Shown: positions 1 through 11,785 of the stretch, in pieces
Numbering within the stretch: position 1 is the stretch's first letter
How the letters are laid out: every line of letters begins with the position of its first letter
NCBI RefSeq assembly: GCF_021869535.1
Contig: NW_026262712.1
Coordinates: 64,102,100-64,166,099, forward strand
Origin: Mytilus californianus
Taxonomy: Eukaryota; Mollusca; Bivalvia; Mytilida; Mytilidae
DNA: 64,000 nucleotides
Direction of reading: 5' to 3'
Made by a program: the position numbers and the translations under genes
Notes under the pieces: generated by a model
The model's database searches: none
Told to the model about the DNA's origin: nothing
Seen by the model: the letters and a program-made list of their open reading frames with translations, nothing else

Positions 1-424
1 CATTACTATCAGTACATATCAGTTTGACAACTATTTTGAGGCCTTGCCCCATGGGATATGGTCCAGTGACTTTGAATTAATTAACAATTTTCAATGTTAG
101 GTTTTCTGCTTAAGTAAGTTTGATAGGAACTACTTGTGATAGATCAATGATATTTTGTATGAAGTTGCATTACTATCAGTACATATCAGTTTGACGACTA
201 TTTGAGGCTATGTCCCCTAAGACATGGTTCAGTGACTTTGAATTAATTAGCAACTTTCAATGTTAAGTTTTCTGTTTAAGTCAGTTTGATAAGAACTACA
301 TATGATAGATCAATGATATTTTGTATAAAGTTGCATGACTATCAGTACATATTAGTTTGATGTCTGTTTTTAGGCCCTGCACCCTAAGACATGGTTCAGT
401 GACTTTGAATTAATAAGCAATGTT
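1..424. repeat. Tandem repeat, period 166-167 bp, 2.5 units
   Basis: The motif CATTACTATCAGTACATATC starts at 1 and 168, and a variant starts at 334. Each unit runs through a GACTTTGAATTAAT segment and a TAGATCAATGATATTTTGTA segment. The units differ at scattered bases and small indels; the third breaks off near 424. The array probably continues left of the window. It lies in the intron before the first visible HPS5-like exon; 425-1056 is plain AT-rich intron. Confidence 0.85.
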
Positions 425-1056
425 GCTGTTCATCAGATTGTCTTTTTCTGAATTTTATGCCGACAGGCAAGACATATTTCTGTGTCAACAGTTTATTATA
501 ATCTTAGATATTTTATACATAAATCTAGATGACTTACTGATAGATGTTATTGTAATCCAATTCCTTTTACTCATAAACATAAAATAACTGAGTAGGAATT
601 GCTTATATAATAATTTTCACCATTTATTCACAAAAAAAAAAAGTGGAGTTAAAAAGTGTTAGGAGTCCAGACTCATTTCCATGGAGACAACAATAAGTGT
701 TATTTTTTTTATATGATTGATTTTATGTTAATTGCTGAAGTCTAGGGTCATATATTTAAAGGATTACAGGACCAGAACAAATTAAACAATTTATCAATTA
801 GGAAGTATTTGAAAAGTGGATCTACTTTGATGAAACCAAAGGCATGGATAATTTGGACTTCTCTAGAGAAAGAATATATAAATTTATGAGGTCTGAATTT
901 TGACTCACAGCTTGTCTCTTTTTAAACCTGGAGGTTGTTTGAATGGTTCCTTGAAATAAAAATGTCATTTGTTTTAGAAACTACAGTAAAAGATTCATTT
1001 GAAGACAAATATTAATTTTATCATTAATTTAAATATTTTCCTCTTCATTTCGACAG

Positions 1057-4000
1057 ATCGATGAGCCACTGTTTGAAATGGAATGACCAAGACATAATTG
1101 ATCATGTGATTTCAGTAACCAATGAAAATTTGATACAGCATCATTTGAACTTATGCAGTCAAGAGGGGTAAGAGAGCAGTTGTTGAAAAAGGTCATTTGT
1201 TTCTAAAAGCCTATTTTTATAAAACAGAACAGGAATTCTATTAAGGTGGAATATACAATTTTTAGTTGTAATTTATCATCCAAGTTTTACCATATGACAA
1301 TTCTTAAGATTATATTTTTTTTCATGTAGGAAAATTCTTATTTTGAATTTAAGTCAGGATTGTCCGTTATGGCTTTAGCGTCCATTTTGCTATTCTCCAG
1401 GTTTGGAAATGTTTTTAATACTGTAAATTCAGAAATTCTTGCCAGGTTTTTATTAATGCGAATAATGCAACTAATTAAGTATCGCAATAATATGAACTCC
1501 CATTCTGATATCAAAGACATATATCTGTATGTAGCTTTTCCTAAAATCGCAATAACTAAACTGTCATTTTTGTTAATTCTTCAAAAATCGCTATAATTAA
1601 ACTGGCACTTTTGTTGATTCCTAAAAATGGATTCTTATAAAGATCAATCTGCAAAATTAATTTTTTTAGCAGTTTTATCTTTTTACCACTTTCATTTCAA
1701 AGCTTAAATTGATCGTCACTCTTTTTGGGTAAAACCTTCATGAAATTACATTTGCATTACACATTTTGTTAGAATCTGTCAGTTTATATTTTCACTTTTA
1801 GATATTGGAATGGCCTGCTGGTTTTGTTGAAACATAAGGAAAGATTGGAGGAGATGCTCATGCTTATACTGTATCTAAATGATGTCAAACTCCTGGATAA
1901 TAATCAACCTAATGGTTTGAAAAATTTCATAAATATTTATCTTTGTAAAAGATGTCCAAATTTATTTTCATTGGGACTGAAGATTTACCATTTTTAAGAA
2001 TTGTTTCTTGGATTTTATTAACCAGTTAATTTCTGCTAGGGTGATAAAAACACTGGTGCAATCAATTCTATAGTATTATCTTCATAGGGTACTTGTTATA
2101 TAAAAGGTATGATAACTATTTAGAAAGAATATTTGTGGTTTTGAAATCATGCTAATAATATTTTGGATTAGTCCCATCTCATAACTGTGAAGTGGAACAC
2201 TGGAAGAGCTTAAGACACACCATTAGAGAATAGACCTTAGCGCTTATTCGGAATCTGTGACACCTGAGATTTATCAACACTTGAACTATTGATGTCTTAC
2301 AAAATCACTTTTGCATTGTTGTGTAAGACATTTTCTTCAATGACATCAAAATTTTATGGGAGCATCTGTGATGGCCAGTAATGGCTGACAAATAGTCATA
2401 AGGTGCATTTGACTTTTTGGTATTAGTAAGAGAGTGGAAGGACCTTTTTCCAGGACGTCCGGATTAGGCCTTAATTTTTTCAGGAAATTGGGATTGGACA
2501 TTTAGCTTTGTGGGAATTCAGGATTTACCCTAATTGGGACTCTGGAATTAATGATTAATTTTTCTGTATCCAGGAAAGAATGCTTTATTTTTTCATGAAT
2601 TCTGGATGACACCCCCTCCTACCGCCACTCTACGGCACTAGTAAGACTTTGTTAAATTCAACTCCTGAAAATATTTCACACCCCCTCCTACCGCCCCACT
2701 ACGGCACTAGTAAGACTTTGATAAATTCAACTCCTGAAAATATTTCAAACATGCTATTATGTCATATCTTATTTGCAGGAATACTTCCAAGTTCAGTGGA
2801 AGATTGGAAATGGTTTCTGAGTCAGTATTCCTCATTAAATCACCAAAATACTGCAGCAACTGACACTGATCAATCAAATGACCAGCTAGTGTCATGGTCA
2901 GAAGGAGGAGATGACCATTGCATTCCTCAGTGCCCCCCAATTACATGGAATGCTATAGGACAGTTGATGTTACAGAACTTAGGACCAGTAACTACAGTCC
3001 ATGTTATAAAAGACTGTAACATGACAGATCAGATGTTTTCACTCCCTTTCTTCCAATCATGTGTTCTTAGTTCATTCATCCATAGACAACAAAGGTATGC
3101 TTATTATAAAAAGGAAAAAAAAGAAATGTGAAGGAATCAGTACGGTTTAAACCATGTGATTGCTTAAAAGGCCAGGATGTTCATACAAAATCTATATTAA
3201 GAATTCGGTAAACTTCTGAATTTTTCAGAAAGCTTTAAAAATAGCATTTGCTTAGTATGTGGGTATACTCTATGTAATCATGTTACATTTAGTAATATTT
3301 TACATTCTGAATATTCTGTTCTGTTACCATTGTTTTCAATGTGGTACAGATACATTAAAAGCAATGTTATTATCAAATTCCTGAAAAATTATGAATTTAA
3401 CTGTGGCAAAATTGTAAGACATAGACATCTCAAACACCTGAGAGTGATATTCAAGTCTCTTACAAGACTTGTCAAAGAATTGTTGCAAAGGGTTCTTTAT
3501 TGTGCAAGAGAGCTTGGCACTTGGAGCAAAAGGTATGCAATTAAATGTCTTTAAAAACATCCTGCAGTTGTCTTTTTTTTTACCTTTTTTTTGGGGGGGG
3601 GGAGGGGGAGAGGGGGTCATTCCCATCAATTGGACAAACTTCTGTGTAAAGTTTTAGGGTTTTAATCTTCAGGAGTACAGTAATAATATTGGAAGGAAAA
3701 GAATGCTCAGCTGTTACATTTGGCACCAAAGTAAAAAAATATCCATATTTGTAATAGATGATTTGATTGTAGCAAGAATTTTATATTAAATATTGCTACA
3801 TACTCTTAAAATGGGGAAGTGTTTCATTCCTTATTTGATTGTTGAAGAGTTACAAACACCTTTGACTAGCCTTGCTAGTAGATTACAGCTGACTGAGCTG
3901 GATGTCATGGGCTGATCTCCAGTTGTACACTCATATTTATTAAAGCAAACAATGCTTAACCTTTGCATTGTAAGATCATTGAAATGCTTTCTTATTTAAA

Positions 4001-7000
4001 TAACATTTCGAAGCTTTGCATTTCTGACATACAACAAACAGATTTTTTTCTAAGAATATTCATTTTTGCATGATTATAAAACTGTATGCAGGAAGCATTG
4101 AACAAATTCAATCGAAATCGAAATTCTGAAAATTGTGCATTTTCTCAAAAATTTCTTTTAAAAATATGCAAATTAAATGAAATTTGTTGACTCTTGATAA
4201 TGTAACTGATGCTGATCGATAAAACTATGTAATGTGATTTTGGGTTGAATGCATGGAAGGGAGATGGGATGGGAGACAGTGGATGTTCCAAATGGTATGA
4301 ACCCACACCTATTTTTTTTAATTTTAATTTGACTCAATAGTTACAGCAACCCATCCATGGTTACTGGAAGTAAAAGTAAATGTGACTTTTTTGTCTTGCT
4401 TGGGAAACATTAATGGCAACCCAATGTGCCACAATTTCTGTTTTTACAGATTATTGACCTAATTTTTACAGACTAGAATGTTTCTGACCATATAATACCT
4501 CCTTGTGTTTTTGAATTTTAATAACAATAACTATGGAGAGAATTTATGGACCTTGAATTGCAAGTTAAACTCCCTGCTATCCACACAGTTCAGCTTGAGC
4601 AGTTTCAAAAATTAAGAGGGCTATACGAGCGACAAAGGAATGGCTGTTTCAATCACAAGTACAGATTGGATTGGGGCCATTTGGGGGCGAATGTGTTGAT
4701 AGATAGTGTAAATGCACAAACATGCATCATATAAATGGATTTGTATTGTATTGTCTGCTCTAAAAAATAATATGTATTTACAGAAATGTTACACACAGTT
4801 TACTAGAGAAGTTAGATTCTTACCTATGGACAAAGAAACCAAATACACTTATGCCAGAGGTAATATATTAGTTCTTGCTTAAATTTAGTGACTTCTTAGT
4901 TTGAAATTTAAAACACACATAGTTGATATATTACTAAAGTAGCATAGGAGTATAAAACGAGTAACGGTCTTGATTCTTAGCTATATTTTTGGTAAAATAC
5001 AACTCAAAATGTGCTTTTTCACCAGGCATGTCTTGGGGATGATTAATATTATATTTCAGTAAGTTGTAAGATTTAATATGTCTAAATTGAAAAAATTCTT
5101 TCATTTTATTCTTTATTTGATAGTTACAGTTCTTAGTGAACAGTCAGAAAGAAGGGATTGCAGAAGATGTAAAGGTTGAAGAGCAGGACAGCATGGTAAT
5201 ATATATTTTAATTTTTTACAAGTGGATTTTTTTTTAAATTCAACTATAGAAGATTATCTTATTGAAGGGAAAATCCTAAAATGGAATGTGGCTTTTTTTA
5301 AAAGTGCACCTCTTATTTTATTTTTAGCTCACCTGGCCCAAAGGGCCAAGTGAGCTTTTCTCATCACTTGGCGTCCGTCGTCGTTAACTTTTACAAAAAT
5401 CTTCTCCTCTGAAACTACTTGGCCACAATCATCATTGGGGTATCTTGTTTAAAAAATGTGTCCGGTGACCCGGCCAACCAACCAAGATGGCCACCATGGC
5501 TAAGAATAGAACATAGGGGTAAAATGTAGATTTTGGCTTATATCTCTGAAACCAAAGCATTAAGAGCAATTCTGACATGGGGTAAAATTGTTTATCAGGT
5601 CAAGATCTATCTGCCCTGAAATTTTCAGATGAATCGGACAACCCGTTGTTGGGTTGCTGCCCCTGAATTGGTAATTTTAAGGAAATTTTTCCGTTTTTGG
5701 TTATTATCTTGAATATTATTATAGATAGAGATAAACTGTAAACAGCAATAATGTTCAGCAAAGTAAGATCTACAAATACGTCAACTTGACCAAAATGGTC
5801 AGTTGACCCCTTAAGGAGTTATTGCCCTTTATAGTAAATTTTTAACCATTTTTCATAAATTTTTGTAATCTTTTACAAAAATCTTCTTCTCTGAAACTGC
5901 TAAGACAAATTTAACCAAACTTGTCCACAATCATCATTAGGGTATTTAGTTTAAAAAATGTGTCTGATGACCCCGCCCGCGAACCAAGATGGCCGACATG
6001 GCTAAAAAATAGTACATAGGGTAAAATGCAGTTTTTGGCTCATATCTCTGAAACCAAAGCATTTAGAGCAAATCTGATGAGGATAAAATTGTTCATTAGG
6101 TCAAGATCTATCTGCCCTGAAATTTTCAGACCAATCAGGCAACACGTTGTTGGGTTGCTGCCCCTGAATTGGTAATTTTAAGAAAATTTTGCAGCTTTTG
6201 GTTATTATCCTGAATATTATTATAGATAAAGATAAACTGTAAACAGCAATAATGTACAGCAAAGTTAGACCTACAAATAAGTCAACATGACCAAAATTGT
6301 CAATTGACCCCTTAAGGAGTTATTGCCCTTTATAGTCAATTTTTTACAATTTTCATAAATTTTGTAAATTTTTGTAAATTTTTACAAAATATTTTCCACT
6401 GTAACTACCGGGCCAAGTTCATTATAGATAGAGATAATAGTAAGGAGCAAGAATGTTCAGTAAAGTAAGATCTACAAACACACATCACCATCACCAAAAC
6501 ACAATTTTGTCATGAATCCATCTGTGTCCTTTGTTTAATATGCACATAGACCAAGGTGAGCGACACAGGCTCTTTAGAGCCTCTAGTTTTTTATCCAAAT
6601 CATTTTTGGGGTTTCCTTACCAAAGCAATGACTTAGCCATTGCTTTAATTGGGGAAACCCATTTTATACCAGCTACAGCTTCTAAACCCCTTATTACAAT
6701 TTTTGAAACTTTTTAACAATCTTAACCATATAATGCTATTATGCACCTCTTATTTTGTGTTTTTTATTAGAATAATTTTGGGGTTTCCCTTTTCAAATCA
6801 TGGACTTTGCAAGGTGTGAGGGTATCATTTTGTGAGCTTTGCTCAAAGTACTTCTAGTTTAAGCTTGTGATATCATATATTTCTTATTGATTGAAAGAAG
6901 ATCAAACTTTTATCCAATACTAATAGGGCTGCCATAAGTACATTGTCTAAAAACCAATTTTGAAAAGAGTTACTTCCCTTCAAAATTTGTACTGTATTGC

Positions 7001-10000
7001 TTCATACTGATTGATGATTGATTGTTAATGTTAAACGCCACTGCAGAACTATTTGGCACTATTGTGGTAGCCAGTTTTAATTACTGGAGGAAGCCAGAGT
7101 TCCATGATAACCACTGATCTTGGGCTTTAATACTGACAATTCCAGTCAAATAAGATTGGACTCAAATACACCTGTCACATGAGGGGTTAAAACTCACAAC
7201 CTAAGTGTAGACAGGCTTCACTGTTGATCTATACTGAAAGTAAAAAAAGTTATTACTATTATCTTAGACACAAACATTTATAGTTTTATGTTCAAGTTTG
7301 CTAGAACTTAAAGGGACCTACATATAAAAAAAACAATTATGTGCAAACAAACTGGATAAAAAAGTTGATTATTACATACTGGTAAATTCAGTATGAGGTA
7401 TCAATGATGTGGTATTAAAGGTCAATTGTAAGTTGAGTCGTTAAACGCCCCCTTGTAGTAGAGGATGAGATATAAAAAAAAAATGAAGTAATAACCACTT
7501 TTAAAGATATCAACTTATCACCATTTCAAACAGAATTCTAGTGCAAATAATATATATAGATATTATAAAATAAAAAGATATAATAATATATATAGATATA
7601 ATGGTGCTAATATTTAATTCTACTCTACAGCTTTACATGACTTCAGATCACAGTTTGACCAGCAGACGTTACAGAGAGGATATGGAGAGTCATTGGGGAA
7701 CCAGTACAAAAATCAACAGGTTTACCAATAGTTTTTTTGACAGTTTTATATATTCATATAATTATGGAGGGGGCATTAAGTGCTACCTACCCTTATCAGT
7801 CTGTACATACATATGTCCCAAAATTAGTTTCTATTCTCTAACTTCAGTTTGCCTCAACCAAATGTTATGAAACTTTACACAATGCTTATTACCACAAAAC
7901 ACAGATCAAGTTTGAATTTGGGTGGCATCACTTTCACCGTTCTAGAGTTATGTCCCTTTACAGAAGGAAAAGATTGCTGAAATTTTCGTTTCTATTCTCT
8001 TACTTAAGTTTGCCCCAACCAAATGTTATGAAACTTATACACAATGCTTATTACCACAAAACTCAGATCAAGTTTGAATTTGGGTGGCATCACTTTTACT
8101 GTTCTTGAGTTATGTTCCTTTATAACGTTATATGCAAGCAGGGGCATCATCTGTGTCCATGGCTGTGTCCCATGGAGACATTCTCCATTTATCTAAATCA
8201 ATATTTGGTGGAAAAAAAACCCATTTTATTTCGGTATGCATAGAACTTGTATGAAATTACAATCTGATCAGCTGGATGTGGAAAGATAAGACTATTATCA
8301 AGAAATGCTTAATTGTGTAAACCTAAAGGCAATGTTTTGACCCTGCCATCCATTGCCAGAGTTCATATTTTCTTTTGGATGACTTCTTTTTTTCGAATTT
8401 GTGCTTCTGCATAAAATGCGAAAAATAAAAGTGATGATTTTGTGAAATTCAGTTAGTTCTATGTAAATTAATGAGCATTGAAATAATTTGATATAAAATG
8501 TTCATATAAATACACAATTTATCGAGTTATATTGATAATTTACTTTTAAACAGATTTGTTGAATAATAAACAGTGGCAATATGGTTCGATGAATTAAAAT
8601 TTTGAGAATTTACTACAAAAATGCAGTTGTATTAATTAATTTTGATGTGCCATAATCACCATTACAAAAATGAAAAAAATGACTAAATTTAAAAAAATTA
8701 TACAAATGCAAATAAATATTGTATTGGATATATGGCAATATAAAAATATTAATTTTGTCACATCTGAATATGAATATTAACTGGTTCTTTACTTACAGGA
8801 ATTGCAGAAACTGTAACATTCAATTAACTGAGACAGTATCTCATGTGGAACCTGGAGTACTCATATTTCCTTGTGGTAAGTGGTCACTGTTGCCTACATT
8901 TAATGAATGTATTAAGTCATTGACTAATTGTATTCCATAATGGTATTTTCTAATGGTGATTCGGAGAGATAATATGGCTTGGATGTATGAAATAATCCAA
9001 TTCATGAGAACAATTGAAATATAAATCTTTAAAATGTGATTTTCATTCAGTCAGTTACTGTTATGTCTTTAACATTTATCTGAAGAGAACACTTTTTTTA
9101 GCCTGGTCAACACTAAGCCTAAAATACAATGTGAGCTTTTGCCATGTGGCTGGGTTAAACATGTTTGTGAGCATTCAACACTCGGTGGGCCATTTACTAT
9201 GTAAATAGTGGTAGGAATGAACCACTGGAATAGATCATTCTTTCAAGCTTCATAGTATATGATAAGGTTGAGGAGTTAAAATGAAATACATGAAAAAATT
9301 ACTGCCTGAATCATTGAATCACAAGCATCTGACACTAATCAGATATTGATTTCTATTCACAGATGCTATTAAAACCCCAGTCGTAAATACATCAGATATT
9401 TGTCCAATCTAATTATATTTCCATGAAAAAGCTTAATCATGATAGTTATGGTATATTTTTGTCAACATAGTAAACAATTTAGTTTTTTTAAATATATGAA
9501 AAGGGTAGGGTATTGGATGTCTCAGAAACTCATCATTAACACTAAAGGATTGAAGTGGCCCCCAAAGGCTCAACTCTCTCCTTAATCTGGGACAGTGGAA
9601 TAACAGCACAACATAAGAACAACCCAAAAATCAGTTGGAATTGTCTTGACTCATCAGATTGGAACCAAGCACAAAAAACTGACACAAAAACAAAGGACTG
9701 ATCTAAGAGTACTCACAGTTACTGTAAATTCAGAAATTATTGCTTGCATTTATTATTGCGATTTTGTCATTCTAGTCTAAAATGTGATTCTAATTTTTGC
9801 GATATTGAGAAAAATCCTGTTTAAATCATATGAAATATTTCAAAATGCGAGTTTAGATTATTGCAATTATAACCCTGTCGCATTTTTCGCAATAATAAAA
9901 ACATCACAATAATTTCTGAATTTACAGTACTGAAAGCTAGCTCAAAGCCAATAACAATAAACTGATAATGCAACTAATAAATAAATCATGCTCTCCCCAT

Positions 10001-11112
10001 TTATCTATCATGCATTACACATATAAAACAAATTCTTGTATTTCACCTTTGACAACTGTTCCAAAAAATCCATACATTTCAAGTCCATGTAAGAAAATGG
10101 AATAACATGTGCACAAATCTCCAACCTGACTTGAACAGACACTTTGTATAGCATGTGTTGGGCTGAACTAGGTAAAACATAGATCGTCCTTAAATGTATT
10201 GAGTAACAGGATTAGGTTATTTAAAAGGTGCATAACAGCAGCATAACACATTAATCCTGAAAAACTGTTTATGTTGTTATTTAAACAAAGACTAAAAGAT
10301 GTGAACTTACAAACTTGGTCAGATTATATTGGTAATTCTTCCAAATGTTCTTTTTATTCGAAAATTAAAGATGTTATTATTATTAATGAAAATATTCAAA
10401 AGCTGTCATTTAAGCTCAAACATGAAATTTTTTCCATTATATGTTCTAATCATAGCCTTGCTATAGAACAAGGTAGACATGAAAATCAACCTAGGGAAAA
10501 TAGATTATGTAGAATTTGTAATACAAATGAAATTGAAGATGAATACCACTTTATACTTGTTTGTCCGATTTTGTGTGATATAAGGAGAAATTTTTTACCC
10601 ATATGGTGTCATAATAATCCTAACAAAGAAAAACTGATTAATCTGTTTAAAACTGATGATTTTTGTATTTTAAAAAAATCTGGCAATATATATTATGAAA
10701 GCTAAAGTATTTCGAGATGAAGTTTTGACATTTTGAATGTATAGTAAAATATAAGTGGAAATGAACACTACTGATGACTGATTTATAAATATGATGATAT
10801 GTGAATATGTAATGTGATTATTGTTTATTGTGTAATATGTAACTGTAGATGGCAAAATTATAAATTGTGTAATTTAATATTTGTACCGTGGGCTGGAGGC
10901 CTTTTTTGTACAATAAACTTGATTTGATTTGATTTTGATTTGAATCCTGAAATCATATTTCTCATTGAACTATTTAAGGAAAAATGTGCTGTAACCCTGA
11001 TATTTTTTCATTCATTATTCTTAAAGTTTAATGTATTTTTTTTTCAGGACATGGATTTCACAAGTTTTGCTGTCCTCTTAGAGAGTGCATCATATGCTTG
11101 GAATTAGAATGA
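1057..11112 (+). CDS. HPS5: HPS5-like BLOC-2 subunit, C-terminal 305 residues (eight exons, 5' part outside window)
   Basis: Seen: eight segments join in frame at GT/AG sites: 1057-1167, 1802-1914, 2779-3094, 4784-4859, 5124-5195, 7631-7719, 8799-8875, 11048-11112. They total 919 nt, which is one base finishing a codon plus 305 codons and TGA. The protein has an alpha-helical stretch with ILYLND, an EDWKWFL segment, then LLEKLDSYLW. From memory, human HPS5 has closely similar motifs in the same order and ends just after its own LLEK/LEK...LW stretch. HPS5 acts with HPS3 and HPS6 in BLOC-2, sorting cargo to melanosomes and other lysosome-related organelles from endosomes. The mussel-like protein continues about 95 residues further, through an acidic linker to a Cys/His finger. 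The start is outside the window. The family call is fairly sure; the exon 5-6 joins are less sure than the rest because those exons are short. Confidence 0.8.
1421..1600. mobile_element. Degenerate copy of the TA-flanked MITE seen at 9722
   Basis: Sequence from 1421 (CTGTAAATTCAGAAATTCTT) matches the terminal repeat of the 9722-9927 element, and TA precedes it. The body continues with similar GCGA/GCAATA-rich sequence. No intact right terminus is visible. It sits in the intron between the first two visible HPS5-like exons. Confidence 0.5.
2610..2749. repeat. 69-bp tandem duplication just before an HPS5-like exon
   Basis: CACCCCCTCCTACCGCC occurs at 2610 and 2679, each time followed by a segment that begins ACGGCACTAGTAAGACTTTG and ends GAAAATATTTCA. 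The second unit ends about 30 bases before the acceptor at 2778. The long open frame beginning at 2649 reads through this intronic duplication into the true exon. Confidence 0.8.
3575..3620. repeat. T-run / G-run low-complexity tract
   Basis: A T-rich stretch passes into a G-rich stretch (G11 then AGGGGGAGAGGGGG) inside the 3095-4783 intron of the HPS5-like gene. The rest of that intron shows no recognisable element. Confidence 0.6.
5326..6585 (+). mobile_element. Family A hairpin element, full length, in an HPS5-like intron
   Basis: The left end is a hairpin: AGCTCACCTGGCCC, then an AAA loop, then GGGCCAAGTGAGCT. It is followed by GTCCGTCGTCG. The body contains two imperfect copies of a roughly 560-bp unit (each with AACCAAGATGGCC, TGGCTTATATCTCTGAAACC or a close variant, and CTTAAGGAGTTATTGCCCTT). 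The right end is AGGTGAGCGACACAGG, then a second small hairpin, GGCTCTTTAGAGCC. GCTCACC near the start is inverted as GGTGAGC near the end. T-rich flanks (TTTTT) lie on both sides. No coding capacity. Confidence 0.8.
6586..6860 (+). repeat. Repeat fragment adjoining family A
   Basis: The sequence has a GGGGTTTCC...GGGGAAACCC inverted pair around 6609-6660 and a second GGGGTTTCC at 6780. It ends with GTGAGCTTTGCTCAAAGT followed by ACTTCTAGTTTAAG. I take it as the remnant of another hairpin-ended interspersed repeat. Function unknown. Confidence 0.4.
7763..8189 (+). mobile_element. Family C hairpin element, left end degraded
   Basis: Begins with half of the family C hairpin (GGAGGGGGCATTAAG). 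Tandem units of about 140 bp follow, each with TTTGCCTCAACCAAATGTTA (or CCCCAACC) and ACACAATGCTTATTACCAC. It ends at GCAGGGGCATCATCTGTGTC and a CCATGG palindrome. It lies just after the HPS5-like exon at 7631-7719. Confidence 0.75.
9540..9716 (+). repeat. SINE-like family S fragment
   Basis: TCTGGGACAGTGGAATAACA, then AACAGCACAACATAAGAAC, then a CAGTTGGAATTGTCTTGACT segment match the distal half of the long family S copies at 44050-44530 and 52690-53060. Confidence 0.55.
9722..9927. mobile_element. 206-bp MITE with TA target duplication
   Basis: The terminal inverted repeats are CTGTAAATTCAGAAATTATT at the left and its near-exact reverse complement at the right end (AATAATTTCTGAATTTACAG). 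TA flanks both ends (9720-9721 and 9928-9929). There is no coding capacity. TA duplication plus short length fits a Tc1/mariner-type MITE. It lies in the last HPS5-like intron. Confidence 0.8.
10260..10943 (+). mobile_element. 5'-truncated non-LTR retrotransposon (LINE), 3' end
   Basis: An open frame at 10271-10705 (144 codons) encodes the C-terminal zinc-knuckle region found after the reverse transcriptase domain in many LINEs. Its signature is RLCRICNTNEIEDEYHFILVC, shown here as RLCRICN then EDEYHFILVCP. About 240 bp of 3' UTR follow, ending at TACAATAAACTTGATTTGAT, and the element finishes in a (TTGAT)n-like tail. Everything upstream of the last RT segment is missing, as in a normal truncated insertion. 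It is not a host gene and lies in the last HPS5-like intron. Confidence 0.75.
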
Positions 11113-11414
11113 AAGAATAATATATTCCATAAATCAAAGTGCTTAAACAAGTTTCTGTACTCATATTAAAATGTAATACTCTTAATGATAATGAAATTAA
11201 GAACAGAAACCTGTCTGGGGTATAGACTTGGGTAATTGTAACCTGTACTATTTAAACACAACACTAGGAATGTTATTTATGTGTATTACTCGAGTTCATA
11301 TACATAGATAATGTAATTTGAAACAAATTTTAAGGGTATTGATCATTCCAGCCATATATTTTTATCCAGAATGGGTTACATGGTATATTTTATTAATATA
11401 TTTAGAAGAAAGAA

Positions 11415-11420
11415 AATAAA
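11415..11420 (+). terminator. Candidate polyadenylation signal of the HPS5-like gene
   Basis: AATAAA lies about 300 bases after the TGA at 11110-11112, in AT-rich sequence, and is the first canonical hexamer I see downstream. The 3' UTR would be 11113 to roughly 11440. Confidence 0.45.
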
Positions 11421-11785
11421 AAAGATAACACTTTGTAAACTTTATGCATCAGCAGTGCTTTGGGATTTTACCTCGACCCATCAGGATGCCAAGGATTTAT
11501 AAGAACTGAAGCATATGGAGAGCAATCTGACCAAAAAACTATCTTAAATATTTAATGCAAGTAAAAGAAAAAAAAACTGAAAAATTATCACATCTTTATA
11601 TCAGAAGTAATTTTGATTGTTAGACGGCATGTCTTTAAATACCTCATAACTTAATGTGTAAGCAAAGAATTTATATTTTTTTATTTTGTTAGTTTGTAAC
11701 CAGCATATGGTTTAATGTTTGCTTTTATCATTAAAGTTGTATGATGTCTTATTTCTTTTATGATCAATTTATTTAAGTCTTTTAA

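Larger units (their letters stand above)
8799..11112 (+). other. RING-like zinc finger encoded by the last two HPS5-like exons
   Basis: Exons 8799-8875 and 11048-11112 encode a C-terminal finger. It contains C-x2-C (CRNC), a 19-residue spacer, then CGHGFHKFCC and finally CIIC four residues before the stop. The spacing C-x2-C ... C-x-H-x2-H-x2-C ... C-x2-C is that of RING-H2-like or treble-clef fingers at the C termini of vacuolar sorting proteins such as VPS41, VPS8 and VPS11. The intron between them is phase 1, and the halves join as G-GA, giving CGHG. Upstream phase also agrees (AG plus G, giving Arg). Confidence 0.7.

Noticed and set aside
2649..2778. Start of the 160-codon frame at 2649 as the true gene start
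   Set aside because: It begins in a 69-bp tandem duplication before a good AG acceptor at 2777-2778; the phase fits an upstream exon at 1802-1914.
4546..4734. 62-codon frame as an extra HPS5-like exon
   Set aside because: Exons 2779-3094 and 4784-4859 already join in phase (AG + A, giving Arg). No flanking splice sites with suitable phase were seen.
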